DNA of 64,000 nucleotides, taken from contig NW_008709379.1 in assembly GCF_000327385.1 (NCBI RefSeq), positions 3,177,160-3,241,159 of the forward strand, in the 5' to 3' direction. The notes under the pieces were generated by a model. The model was not told the DNA's origin and did not search any database. It saw nothing but the letters and a program-made list of their open reading frames with translations. This DNA comes from Lottia gigantea. Lineage: Eukaryota > Mollusca > Gastropoda > Lottiidae. Of this stretch, positions 36,401 to 48,738 are shown piece by piece. The translations under genes were made by a program, and so were the position numbers. Position 1 is the first letter of the stretch, and each line of letters starts with the position of its first letter.

Positions 36401-37414
36401 GAAGTTGCTGGTCTTCTCACAATATAGTTTAAAAGGTCTTGAATCCATTATGGTGCAGTCATTCCTTTCACCAATGTATTTAAAATTAGGTAACAATTTC
36501 GTTACTTTTTTGTTTTCTGATATTTTTGTTTTCGTCCCCATTGCAACCTGACAAGTTTTCTGACACATTCCCGTTGTTATTTTCACGGCCAAAATATGCA
36601 ATGTAAGATCTCGTCTGGATAACAATGACGAACTGTGGGATACCGAAAACCAAAGAGGCTGTCATGGTGCTCTACAATGGGTTTCGCTCATCATGATTCA
36701 TCATTTTGCACAAAAGGCACACAAAAAACTCAATAAAATGTTAAAAGATTCATGAACTTTCTGATTTTCTCGTGGGTTTAGAAAATATATCTTTAATCAA
36801 ATTACTCCAATTTTTTGAATTATGTGTCTGATTCGTAGATTAGACAACATAAAAAATAAGATAATGTTATCGAGGAAATTACCTCGTTTATGAGGACATA
36901 GATCTGACAATAACTTTCTAAAACCATCGTCTCTACAAAACAATACAAGTAGTGCAATACCTAATATTAGAGGTTTTACTGAATTTGTATCAATATGCAA
37001 CTTGCTATAGATGTTATATAGGAGATAAATTACAAGCATGTTATTATAGCATACAACTGGCCTCTTAATTTATTCTTACAGAAACTATTATAGAAATTTT
37101 AGGCTTGTAATAAATTTGTAAACTTTGGAACATTTAACGTTATGGTTATCACTAATTATTGTTTCGTGGATGAACTATTTCCAGTGAAAGTTTCGTTATT
37201 CTTTTAATATCACATTCATAGCACACCAGATTGATCATCTCGTTCGTGCATCAACAGCTGAACAATCTCATTAAGTGCATTTCAGTAGTGTTGAAGGTAA
37301 CTCGAGGCCCTATAGGTGAATGTATCTACATGATTACTGATATAATTTATTCTGGTGTATATCAAAATGGTATATTATAACGCAGATGGAATCTTTTACA
37401 ATTTGAAATATGGG
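33421..37414. other. Intergenic, no supported gene
   Basis: Short open frames (33749-33967, 33847-34128, 34233-34463, 36371-36625, 36797-37039) lack domains, overlap in conflicting frames and have no splice context. I see no repeat structure. Confidence 0.5.
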
Positions 37415-37464
37415 NNNNNNNNNNNNNNNNNNNNNNNNNNNNNNNNNNNNNNNNNNNNNNNNNN
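37415..37464. other. Assembly gap (50 N)
   Basis: Fifty consecutive N, a conventional gap of unknown true length. The open frame drawn across it on minus (37688-37362) is therefore not reliable, although its right part (37480-37690) is open and might belong to an unrecognised exon or repeat. Confidence 0.99.
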
Positions 37465-38102
37465 ATAGCATGCCGTACATTTTGGTTAGCATGTATGTAT
37501 AGTATTATAGCCTCATTAGGCTTTAGCTTTGTAGCTAATGGATCCCAGCTCTTGTTTCCATCTTGGAGGTAGTCACTGTCAGTGTTTGTTTCTTCTTCCC
37601 TGATCTTCATACATTGAGTCAAAGTTATTGTCCCACCAAGCCGCAGGGCATTATGAAGTCGCGCTTGTCTTGAGGCAGTCATGCTCATGTGATAAAACCG
37701 TGCAATTAACTTTAGAACCCAATGTTATTCAGTTGTCAGTGTATGCCAATGCATAATGTTTAGATTGTTCTTGTTTGATGACAATCTGATGTATAACATC
37801 CGTTTTCGTTGTTTGGTTAACTATCCATGATCGGATATACAGTTTATACTTTTCTGTTTTCGTTAGTCAGTTTATATCTTGGTATCTTCTTACCACTATC
37901 CGTCATACATGCCAATGTCGACATTTAATGTCGTCGTCTCTGTCCTGACAACATTTCTTATTATAACGATATTAGCCACAGATTTCATCTGGTTTAACGT
38001 TAAGTTTAACGATACTTCGTATTGACGTGAGGGGTGGTTCGAAACTGACGATGATTTGATGAATATCAAAATCGTTCTTCTGTACGATATACCCTTTAGA
38101 TT

Positions 38103-39648
38103 TAATAAACTAGTGTCCAAAAGAAACGATACCACCTGTTTGCAACGACATAAAAGAAAAACTAAACAATGCAGAAGTTTAGGATTGGTGTTATGCTTTT
38201 GAGAAATCCTTTCACAACATCTGTACAAAAATTTCATTTCAATAAAATCCGTACAACCAATATGACAAGCCTTTAAAGATGGGTGGGGTCGAAAAAAGAA
38301 CATTTCGTTAGAGCACTGATCACAGAAACAACGGGAAATGTCACACCACACGTCACAAAGTCAAGTCAATAGCGGGTATGTCCACCGTGAGCATCAATAC
38401 ATGCCAGAACACGCCTACGGACTGATGCCGTCAAACGTCTGATGACGTTGGGAGTGATGCGTTGCCATTCCTCGAGGAGACATCGTTCCAATTCCTGGAC
38501 GTTGACTGGAGGCACACGGCGACGTCGGATTTGCCGATCGAGGTGGTCCCATAAGTGCTCGATGGGATTCATGTCCTGTGAACATGCGGGCCATGGCTAA
38601 ACCTGTACGTTGGCGTTGGCAAGAAAGTTCTGTCAATCTTGCTGTGTGTGGCCTTGCATTGTCATGTTGGAAAAGGAGTCCACGAGGCTGTTGCTGAATA
38701 AAGGGCACCACAACAGGCCGTAGGATGTCGTCAATATAACGCTGTGCATTCAGGTTTCCACGAATTTCGACAAGCCTCGTTTTGACGTCACCACATATGC
38801 CACCCCAAACCATTAACCCTCCACTTCCAAACGGCCGGACCTGTTGGATACAGTTAGGCGCCAAACGTTTACCAAATCGTCGGTATACAAGCTGCCGTCC
38901 ATCGTTTTTGAAGATGAGGAATCTGCTCTCATCAGAGAACATAACACGTGCCCAGTCCCGCCGTTGCCAACGTCGAACTCGCCTGGCCCAGATCAGTCTG
39001 TTGTTCCGGTGTCGAGGCGTCAGGAGCGGTCCGCGGTAGGGATGGCGTGGCCGGATACCATACTGCCGTAGTCTCCTGTAGACGGTCTGTCGACTGATCC
39101 TGTGTCCCAGTGCTGTAGCCGCCGTGGACGTCGCCGTTACGGTGCGGTTCCTCAGTCGTAATACCCGGATGTAACGATCTTCACGGGGCGTGGTTACTCG
39201 TGGTCTTCCACTCCTGGGCCTGTCTGACGTGCCGCCCGTCTGACGTAACCGCTGCATCAACCTGGTGATAGTGATGCGTGCGCAGCCCAACCTTCTGGCG
39301 ACGTCGACGTGTGTCGCTCCTTGTTGGACCATTCCAACGGCTCTCTCTCTCTCGATGGCTGTCAAACGTGGCATATCTTGTGTTCTTTTTGTTGCTGTGA
39401 TATCAACGTGTCTGATCAGCCGTTTTATACAGTTTTTATGCACGTGCAGAACATGCTAGAGAGGGAAATGTCACTTTCACGAAATTTACGTTTTTTCCCG
39501 GTGTTCATGTGTTCCCTGTATTTTATCGACTATGCTGTGTTTGGGATGTGCAATACGAATTGGCATGTTTTCATATTAGACAATTCACTTAGTAAAAAAC
39601 AATTTTGAAAATAAGTTGGTATCGTTTCTTTTGGACACTAGTTTATTA
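38103..39648 (-). mobile_element. Tc1/mariner transposon, nearly whole
   Basis: Terminal inverted repeats of 29 bp (38105-38133 and 39618-39646) start ATAAACTAGTGTCCAAAAG and match base for base. They are flanked by TA on both sides (38103-38104, 39647-39648), the usual Tc1 target duplication. The element is 1,542 bp and holds one transposase gene on minus (listed separately). The identical ends suggest a recent insertion. Confidence 0.92.
38366..39374 (-). pseudogene. Tc1-type DD34E transposase, two lesions
   Basis: The reading frame starts MPRLTAIERE at 39374. A helix-turn-helix pair follows (QGATHVDVARRLG and SRQTVYRRLRQYG) with a GRPR hook between. The catalytic motifs are MFSDESRF (first D), FQHDNARPHTA (second D) and MNPIEHLW (E), the last pair about 34 residues apart. 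The last part is in another frame: a one-base shift lies near 38622-38626, and a TAG at 38597-38599 follows in the shifted frame where related transposases have Leu in VLPWPA. The C-terminal frame then runs open to 38366. The copy cannot encode an intact enzyme, but with only two lesions it died recently. GC is clearly higher than the surroundings, as expected for an incoming element. Confidence 0.93.
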
Positions 39649-39849
39649 TAGACGCTCGAGCTTTCCTATGGCTTGGGTCAAATTTGGTAGTCTGGATGGA
39701 TTTCGAAATTGACAGTGTTTCAATGAATGGCATTAACGTTACCACCCTACACTAAATAAAAACTGAAAAAAACAAGGGTGTCTTCTAGAATGTTTGTCGG
39801 ATTTAGATATGCTTCTATTGTGGATTGATGAAGCATTGGGTAACTCCAA

Positions 39850-39905
39850 AATTGATATTGATATTTCAATAAACAGTTTGAGAGTTATTGCCCTTCACCA
39901 AATCA
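39850..39905. repeat. Fragment of the TTATTGCCCTT mollusc-type repeat
   Basis: TGATATTGATATTTCAATAA and CAGTTTGAGAGTTATTGCCC match the inner part of the units at 20580-21040. It is short and isolated. Confidence 0.45.
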
Positions 39906-40856
39906 GATAAGTTTAAACATATATAATACTAGAAATTTAATGCTTGTTTTCATCTGATGGTAGCCATTAGTGAGGCACCATACACATAATTGATGAATTG
40001 TCGTAGTTATCTGTTACCTTGTCTGACAAGCTACATTTATATGAACGTCTAGACCTTGTAAAACATTAGCCTTAGGATATTATTACTAAAAGCTTTAGAC
40101 CTAGAGTGTTATTTCCTACAACATCAAAACCTTTGGCTACAGTTGGGGCTTAGGTATAAATCCCAGAAATACAATATCATTACTTGTATATGTCATAAGT
40201 CACGGTGCGACACATTCAGAGCGAATGGAGTTATGTTGTAGAAAAATACCGGAGTTTAGCCAATATATTTCCTTTCTATCTGGTGTGTAGTATTGAGCAA
40301 CAGTCTGGCACCAAACAGAGTAGGCTTACTCTTCTAGATACCTTATACCACTTTTCATTTGAAATTCTTTCTCTTCTATGATTGATATGTCTTTCTCATG
40401 TATCTGTCGATGTATTACCGAACTGTTATTTTGGATTTATTTTTGCGGTTCAGATCGTCACTACGTTTTTTTATTAATTGATAGTAATTCTACATAATGT
40501 GTTTGTCGTGAAATGAAGAATTCGTTAATACAAAATTAGACAATCTAAATGTGTCATTTAATCGTAGCCTGACAAGTGCAATTTCTGACAAATGACTTGA
40601 CAAACGCATCCTTACAAATTAGTTCCTGACAAGCTAATTCCTACAAGTTTAGCATGCTGATGAAATGATACAAAAAATACAAGGCATATAATACGTTATT
40701 TCTCACTTCTGTGGATTCTCAATAATGAATACTGATATGAAATTGACATTTGGGACCAGGGGGAAACCTACGTAAAGACCTTGTCACACTGGCAAGCAAG
40801 CTTATAACGTTAGTGTATATGTATAATTCTTTACAAATACCCTATGTATATGCCAA

Positions 40857-40879
40857 ATATATATATATATATATATATA
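40857..40879. repeat. (AT)n microsatellite
   Basis: About eleven AT dinucleotides in a row. Confidence 0.95.
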
Positions 40880-41070
40880 AATCTATATCGATAGTTCAAC
40901 TTATGCCATGGTTGTAGAGAAATTTGGATTCGCTGGTTAAATGGTAATTGTGTGACATGGCCTTAAAGCAAAACCACCAAGCATGTATCTTCTAACAATA
41001 CTGTCATCTAAAACAGGGCTACTTCATTGATATAATCTTTATCACTTTAAAAGTGACGACGGTCAGGCTC

Positions 41071-41414
41071 GTTGAGGTTGTCTTCAGTGATGCAACTCTG
41101 TTCTGTTTGTTCAGAGATGATGGAAGGCAGAACGTTTATCGCCGAAGGGGTGAACGGACAGCGGCATGTTGCGTTCGAAAAGTGGTGTCGTGGTGGATCT
41201 GTGGGGACTTCACCGGTTATCGTTAATGGCAACTTGAAAGCCCAGCGCTACATCGATGACATTCCCGCTCCACAGTCTTACTTTCTCTATCAACAGTCAC
41301 ATGGTGTTATAGGCTGAACTGCCATGGAGTCGATAATATCAACGTATTGCCGTAGCCTTCATGTTTCCCCATAGAACAACTCTGGGGCATCGTGGATCGT
41401 CGTGTTCGTCAGTG
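41071..41414 (+). pseudogene. Old Tc1-type transposase remnant, different family from the 38 kb copy
   Basis: Translated in several frames, it shows VVFSDATLFCLFRDDGRQNV (first catalytic D), then YRRRGERTAACCV. Next comes IVNGNLKAQRYIDDI, and then EQLWGIVDRRVRQ (the E region, IEHLWDELDRRV in intact relatives). The part with the second catalytic D is missing and the frame changes at least twice. No inverted ends were found. The degree of decay implies a much older insertion than the 38 kb element. Confidence 0.8.
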
Positions 41415-41801
41415 ACAATGCCCTCCAGCCAAATGACAAAAGCTCATCTATGCCCTCCGGTGCCTTGGTTTCTCCGACAGCCTCCGAATCTATTATTTTT
41501 CAACATGAAAAATATCTTGTCGGAGTGTCGGAGAAACAAAAACAGTTTTTCAATTATAGTTATTTATAAAACCAAGGTCATACGACCAACACGTTTCTTC
41601 AGCTTTCCCTTCTATTTCCAAGTAATATGTTTCCATTCCGAATGTCAAAACTAAGTGATCCATAACAGACCATAGAAATTACAGTGTTTATGGTGATATT
41701 TTGATGAGCCGATGTGAGTTATTGCTCACATTTACTTATAAACCTATGACGGCAAATCTTTTTTGATTTTGCAGGTTTAGTATAATTCTGTAAACTCTAA
41801 G

Positions 41802-42570
41802 CAGATTCTTTCTTCTGATGCTCAAGTCTTTCATAGGTTCATTTCGGGCTCTTTCCTCTGAGGCTCAATTCTTACCCCCAGGTTCTTTCCTCTGGGGTTC
41901 AAGTCTTACCTTTATAAGAATGACTATCTCGTTATATGTTATAGTTGAAGTGAAACAAGATTGATTAACAGGTTGATTATTCTGAGGTACAAGTCTTACC
42001 CAGGTTGATTATGCTGAGGTTCAAGTCTTACCCACGTTCTTTCCTCTGAGCCTCAAGTCTTACCCGGGTTCTTTCCTCTGAGGTTCAATTCTTACCCCAG
42101 GTTCTTTTTTCTGAGGTACAAGTCTTACCCAGGATGATTATTCTGAGGTTCAAGTCTTACCCAGGTTGATTATTCTGAGGTACAAGTCTTACCCAAGTTC
42201 TTTCCTCTGAGGTACAAGTATTACCCAAGTTCTTTCCTCTGAGGTACAAGTCTTACCCAGGTTTATTATTCTGAGGCTCATGTCTTACCCAGGTTTTTTC
42301 TTCTGAGGCTCTATTCTTACCCAGCTCATTTCCTCTGAGGTTCAATTCTTACCCCAGGTTATTTCCTCTAGAGCTTAAATCGTTCCCAGATTCTTTATTC
42401 TGAGGTTCAAGTCTTACCCAGGTTTATTATTCTGAGGCTCCTGTCTTACTCGGAAACTTTCCTCTGAGGCTCAATTCTTACCCCCAGGTTCTTTCCTCTG
42501 AGGTTCAAGTCTTACCTTTGGGGGACGGGTATAAGAACGACTATCTCGTTATATGTTATAGTTGAAGGAA
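41802..42570. repeat. About 32 bp imperfect tandem array with a 606 bp higher-order duplication
   Basis: The unit is roughly CAAGTCTTACCCAGGTTCTT then TCCTCTGAGGTT, with variants GGTTGATTATTCTGAGGTA and GGTTTATTATTCTGAGGCT. A block with ATTCTTACCCCCAGG near 41871 and then GACTATCTCGTTATATG, TTATAGTTGAAG recurs at 42477 onward (offset 606), so the array's borders are themselves a duplication. Confidence 0.85.
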
Positions 42571-43299
42571 GACTATTTTCTACTGTTAATAGTACGTACG
42601 TTGTTAGCCTCTTATTAAAACAAGATAACATATTTACCTATTTTTTAATTAGTAAACGGTGTATAAATCGGATAATGGCCCAGGACTCGACTTTCCGAGT
42701 TAGGAAGGCCTTCGAAAGAGAAAGGCCGGGCTCGCCTCTCTCTTTACGGTAAAAACTTGTTCTCAGTCATTATTCTAGACTAAAATTCTTCAACTTTTAA
42801 GAATTTAATAATAAGTGTGAATTTAATAACTTGATGCACTTGAGTTATTGCAATTGATATAAATTACTTGTTGTTTGATAAGCCTTCTAATGCATTTTGA
42901 AGTTTTTCAATATGTGAAATTCTTTTTATCACAATCATGTATTATGTTATACTAGCATGAAAGCGGTGAATTTGGCATGTTTCATCTCGTACTACATCAA
43001 ACGACTAATTATATTGAAATATCGTTTTTGCTTTTGTATTTTTCATTATATGCCAATGATGGTGACTATTCATTTTCATGATGATAAGAGACGATTTTAG
43101 ATATTAAGTCTTTGCTCGAAAAAACCGAATAACCTCTGTTCGTGTGCATGCTAAAGATTTTGATAGTGTTTTCTCTGATGGTTTGTTGCTTCATCATAAG
43201 GTAAGGTTGATTGAATGTGATCAGATGATTTGTAACTGAACTACAGACTCGAAATTGTTTGGCCTTATTTAGCGACCAATGCAACATGACAGTAAATCT
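42571..43299. other. Spacer between two arrays
   Basis: A slightly GC-rich stretch at 42676-42750 contains the palindrome GAAGGCCTTC and weakly complementary arms AAAGAGAAAGGC and GCCTCTCTCTTT. Nothing else is seen; the open frame on minus at 43287-43066 has no features. Confidence 0.4.
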
Positions 43300-46200
43300 T
43301 CGATCCCTGTCAATTTTGATGTGTATGTTTGTATCGTGTGAATTTTGATGAGTGTGTTTCTATCAATCTAAGGGTGATCCTTGTCAAATTTTAGAAGTAT
43401 ATTTGTATCAAGGTAAAGGTGACCCCTGTCAAATTTGATGAGTATGTTTGTATCAAAGTAAAGGAAGGATGATCCCTGTCAATTTTGTTGAGTATGTTTG
43501 TATCAAAGTAAAGGAAGGATGATCCCTGTCAATTTTGTTGAGTATGTTTCTATCAAAGTAAAGGTGACCCCTGTCAATTTTAATGAGTATGTTGGTATCA
43601 AAGTGAGGATGATCCCTGTCAATTTTGATGAGTATGTTTGTATCAGAGTAAAGGATGATCACTGTCAATTTTGTTGAGTATGTTTGTATCAGAGTAAAGG
43701 ATGATCACTGTCAATTTTGATGAGTATGTTTGTATCAAAGTAAAGGTGACCCCTGTCAATTTTGTTAAGTATGTTTGTATCAAAGTAAAGGATGATCCCC
43801 ATCAATTTTGTTGAGTATGTTTGTATCGAAGTAAAGGATGATCCCCGTCAATTTTGTTGAGTATGTTTGTATCAAAGTGAAGGATGGTCCCTGTCAATTT
43901 TGATGAGTATGTTTGTATCAGAGTAAAGGTGACCCCTGTCAATTTTAATGAGTATGTTTGTATCAAAGTGAGGATGATCCCTGTCAATTTTGATGAGTAT
44001 GTTTGTATCAGAGTAAAGAATGATCCCTGTCAATTTTGTTGAGTATGTTTGTATCAAAGTAAAGGATGATCCCTGTCAATTTTGATGAGTATCTTTGTTT
44101 CAAAGTAAAGGTGACCCCTGTCAATTTTTGTATCAGAGTAAAGGATGATCACTGTCAATTTTGATGAGTATGTTTGTATCAAAGTAAAGGATGATCACCA
44201 TCAATTTTGTTGAGTATGTTTGTATCAAAGTAAAGGTGACCCCTGTCAATTTTAATGAGTATGTGTGTATCAACGTAAAGGTGACCCCTGTCAATTTTAA
44301 TGAGTATGTTTGTATCAAAGTGAGGATGATCCCTGTCAATTATGATGAGTATGTTTGTATCAGAGTAAAGAATGATCACTGTCAATTTTGATGAGTATGT
44401 TTGTATCAAAGTAAAGGATGATCACCATCAATTTTGTTGAGTATGTTTGTATCGAAGTAAAGGATGATCCTCATCAATTTTGTTGAGTATGTTTGTATCA
44501 AAGTGAAGGATGGTCCCTGTCAATTGTTATGAGTATGTTTCTATCAAAGTAAAGGATAATCCCTGTCAATTTTGATGAGTATGTTTGTTTCAAAGTAAAG
44601 GTGACCCCTGTCAATTTTAATGAGTATGTTTGTATCAAAGTGAGGATGATTCCTGTCAATTATGATGAGTATGTTTGTATCAGAGTAAAGAATGATCACT
44701 GTCAATTTTGATGAGTATGTTTGTATCAAAGTAAAGGATGATCACCATCAATTTTGTTGAGTATGTTTGTATCGAAGTGAGGATGATCCCTGTCAATTTT
44801 GATGAGTGTGTTTGTATCAGAGTAAAGGATGATCACTGTCAATTTTAATGTGTATGTTTGTATCAAAGTAAAGGATGATCCCCATCAATATTGTTGAGTA
44901 TGTTTGTATCGAGGTAAAGGATGATCCCCATCAATTTTGTTGAGCATGTTTGTATCCAAGTAAAGGATGGTCCTTGTCAATTTTGATGAGTATGTTTGTA
45001 TCAAAGTCAAGGATGACCCCTGTCAATTTTGTTAAGTATGTTTGTATCAAAGTAAAGGATGATCCCCATCAATTTTGTTGAGTATGTTTGTATCGAAGTA
45101 AAGGATGATCCCCGTCAATTTTGTTGAGTATGTTTGTATCAAAGTGAAGGATGGTCCCTGTCAATTGTTATGAGTATGTTTTTATCAAAGTAAAGGACGA
45201 TCCCTGTCAATTTTAATGAGTATGTTTGTATCAAAGTAAAGGATGATCCCTGTCAATTTTGATGAGTATGTTTGTATCAAAGTCAAGGATGACCCCTGTC
45301 AATTTTGTTAAGTATGTTTGTATCAAGGTAAAGGATGGTCCCCATCAATTTTGTTGAGTATGTTTCTATCAAAGTAAAGGATGATCACTGTCAATTGTTG
45401 AGTATGTTTGTATCAAAGTAAAGGATGATCCCTGTCAATTGTGTTGAGTATGTTTGTATCAAAGTATAGGATGATCCCTGTCAATTTTGTTGAGTATGTT
45501 TGTATCAAAGTAAAGGTGACCCCTGTCAATTTTAATGAGTATGTTTGTATCAAAGTGAGGATGATCCCTGACAATTTTGATGAGTATGTTTGTATCAGAG
45601 TAAAGAATGATCACTGTAAATTTTAATAAGTATGTTTGTATCAAAGTAAAGGATGATCACCATCAATTTTGTTGAGTATATTTTTATCGAAGTAAAGGAT
45701 GATCCCCATCAATTTTGTTGAGTATGTTTGTATCAAAGTGAAGGATGGTCCCTGTCAATTGTTATGAGTATGTTTCTATCAAAGTAAAGGATGATCCCTG
45801 TCAATTTTGATGAGTATGTTTGTTTCAAAGTAAAGGTGACTCCTGTCAATTTTAATGAGTATGTTTGTATCAATGTGAGGATGAGCCCTGTCAATTTTGA
45901 TGAGTATGTTTGTATCAGAGTAAAGGATGATCACTGTCAATTTTGATGAGTATGTTTGTATCAAAGTAAAGGTGACCCCTGTCAATTTTGTTAAGTATGT
46001 TTGTATCAAAGTAAAGGATGATCCCCATCAATTTTGTTGAGTATGTTTGTATCGAAGTAAAGGATGATCCCCGTCAATTTTGTTGAGTATGTTTGTATCA
46101 AAGTGAAGGATGGTCCCTGTCAATTGTTATGAGTATGTTTTTATCAAAGTAAAGGACGATCCCTGTCAATTTTAATGAGTATGTTTGTATCAAAGTAAAG

Positions 46201-47268
46201 GATGATCCCTGTCAATTTTGATGAGTATGTTTGTATCAAAGTCAAGGATGACCCCTGTCAATTTTGTTAAGTATGTTTGTATCAAGGTAAAGGATGGTCC
46301 CCATCAATTTTGTTGAGTATGTTTCTATCAAAGTAAAGGATGATCACTGTCAATTGTTGAGTATGTTTGTATCAAAGTAAAGGATGATCCCTGTCAATTG
46401 TGTTGAGTATGTTTGTATCAAAGTATAGGATGATCCCTGTCAATTTTGTTGAGTATGTTTGTATCAAAGTAAAGGTGACCCCTGTCAATTTTAATGAGTA
46501 TGTTTGTATCAAAGTGAGGATGATCCCTGTCAATTTTGATGAGTATGTTTGTATCAGAGTAAAGGATGATTACTGTCAATTTTAATAAGTATGTTTGTAT
46601 CAAAGTAAAGGATGATCACCATCAATTTTGTTGAGTATGTTTGTATCGAAGTCAAAGATGATCCCCATCAATTTTGTTGAGTATGTTTGTATCAAAGTGA
46701 AGGATGGTCCCTGTCAATTGTTATGAGTATGTTTGTATCAAAGTAAAGGATGATCCCTGTCAATTTTAACGAGTATGTTTGTATCAAAGTAAAGGATGAT
46801 CCCTGTCAATTTTAATGACTATGTTTGTATCAAAGTGAAGGGTGATCCCTGTCAATTGTTATGAGTATGTTTGTATCAAAGAAAAGGTGACACCTGTCAA
46901 TTTTAATGAGTATGTTTGTATCAAAGTGAAGGATGATCCCTGTCAATTTTGTTGAGTATGTTTGTTTCCCGGTAAATGGTGATCCCTGTCAATTTTGTAA
47001 AGTATGTTTGTATCAAAGTAAAGGATGATCCCTGTCAATCTTGATGAGTATGTTTGTATCAAAGTAAAGGATGACACCTGTCAATTTTGTTAAGTATGTT
47101 TGTATCAAAGTAAAGGATGATGCCCATCAATTATGTTGAGTATGTTTGTTTCCCAGTAAAGGATGATCCCTGTCAATCCCTATGTTTGTATCAAAGTAAA
47201 GGATGGTCCTTGTCAATTTTAATGAGTATGTTTGTATCAAGCAAAGGTGATCACTGTCCATTTTGTAA
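43300..47268. repeat. 46 bp minisatellite, about 4 kb, with 959 bp higher-order repeat
   Basis: The unit is TGTCAATTTTGATGAGTATG then TTTGTATCAAAGTAAAGGAT and GATCCC (46 bp). A 43 bp variant has AAAGGTGACCCC. Variants include GTTGAG, TAATGAG, TTATGAG, TCAGAGT, TCGAAGT and GGATGGTCC. The whole holds about 86 copies. Positions about 45050-45660 recur almost unchanged at 46009-46619 (offset 959), including rare markers such as TTTTTATCAAAG with GGACGATCC. The many 60-76 codon open frames here, on both strands, are products of the repeat. Confidence 0.97.
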
Positions 47269-48738
47269 ATGTTTTACATTTCTTTCTAGATACCATGGGG
47301 TTCAAATGCCGTTAGCGTTTAAAACCATCTTTTGGTGACTCTACTAGCTGTTATTTGCAATCAGCTTTCTTATGGGCGTGTGTCATCATATGTGTTGAGA
47401 CCTTTTATCTGTTACCTATAACTATGCTAGAACATTAAACGGCTATCAAATGAAACATATTGTTGACCAGATATTCATGATCATGTCTCGGTGTGGTGTC
47501 TTGCTATGATCAGCATGAGAATTAACTCTGGTTCGGATTATTACAGGATATTAAATACATCTTAACCCCCAGGATGTCTCTTTAAAACTCTTATAAGTTT
47601 CTTACTGCTGTTCAAGTCTGGCCTTATAACCACTCAAAATAAATTCAGAATCTTTTTACGAGAGAATTATTAGGTTTTCCCTCCGGGCGCAAACACAAAA
47701 AATTTCACATGTGCAGTATATTCTTAACATTTCGATTTTTTCTGGTTTAATAAACACACGTTTTCTACCCTCAGAGGACACAGAATTTTTTTGACTTTAA
47801 TTTGATAAAATATGATAACAATAATATTTCAAAATGAAGGCTTTTTCAAAAAATGTAATTTTGTTGAACCAAATATAACAAATTAAGTATTTTGAATGAA
47901 AAAAGCCTCCGTTTTGATAATGCCTGATATATTTCACATTAGGTAATTGAAATTTAGGATTAACTTTTTCTGCTGGTGCAATTGCAGAAAACATACACAT
48001 TTACATATTGACGTATGGATGTCTTTCTAGTCTGACCTGCTAAAATTAAAGCAGATAAAACTATATCTCACTTTAAGCCTACATCTGCAATCCTGAAACA
48101 TAATTAAAAATCGATCAATTAATCCTACTTGGGAATATTTATAATCCTTGATGAAACATTATCGAATATCGACCCGTTTGATTGACAAGTATTATCCACT
48201 ATCCAGTTGCTCAAGGGACTAGAGCTTAGGTTTTTTTTATCTTTTACTATTGTTTAAAGTCTGATGATCATGATGGAGTATGTTTTATAAATGGCAACCC
48301 TTTGTGCTAAAAATATTTCACGAAGTATGAATGGAAGCAAACCTGCTGTGTAAGTATAGGTTGCCAAACTAATATCGTGCCATTATAAATATCGTGTCAA
48401 ACGGGGTGTTACCACTCTAAAACATTTTATCGGTATCGGATGAAATGGTGTAATGGAATATTAACATTAAATACAAATAATCAAGACCTCTTATAATGTA
48501 AAAAATACAAACAATTGGAATTAAAGTTACAGATCATTTGCACCGATCTCGATCTTAACCGACAACCTACGTAAATGCAAGCACAACGATTCTTGGACCT
48601 ACACACATAATACGGACCGATACCTTGCCTAAATATCACCCTACCAGATGGAGTTGCAGAAACGTAAGAACGTAAAACACCATTTAGATATCACTGGAGT
48701 TGGATTTACAGTCTTGTGCAAAAACACATTCTGCTCTG
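47269..48738. other. Spacer and likely 3' UTR of the minus-strand GPCR
   Basis: AT-rich. No canonical poly(A) signal on minus was clear to me. Open frames (47797-48000, 48641-48856) are shadows or chance. Confidence 0.45.

Larger units (their letters stand above)
39649..41070. other. Intergenic, no supported gene
   Basis: Holds one unit of the TTATTGCCCTT repeat (39850-39905) and an (AT)n tract at 40857-40879. Nothing else is recognised. Confidence 0.5.

Noticed and set aside
37362-37688. 108-codon minus-strand ORF across the N gap
   Set aside because: Reading across a gap of unknown length is meaningless; the right part alone has no recognised domain.
42676-42750. Possible structured RNA (palindrome GAAGGCCTTC and purine/pyrimidine arms)
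   Set aside because: Arms pair poorly and no promoter or terminator element is visible.
43453-46603. Many 60-76 codon ORFs with DTNILIKIDR repeats
   Set aside because: Products of the 46 bp array on both strands; no stable frame over the array.
43300-47268. CRISPR-like direct repeats
   Set aside because: The units are contiguous variants with no unique spacers, in an intron-bearing eukaryotic genome; this is a minisatellite.
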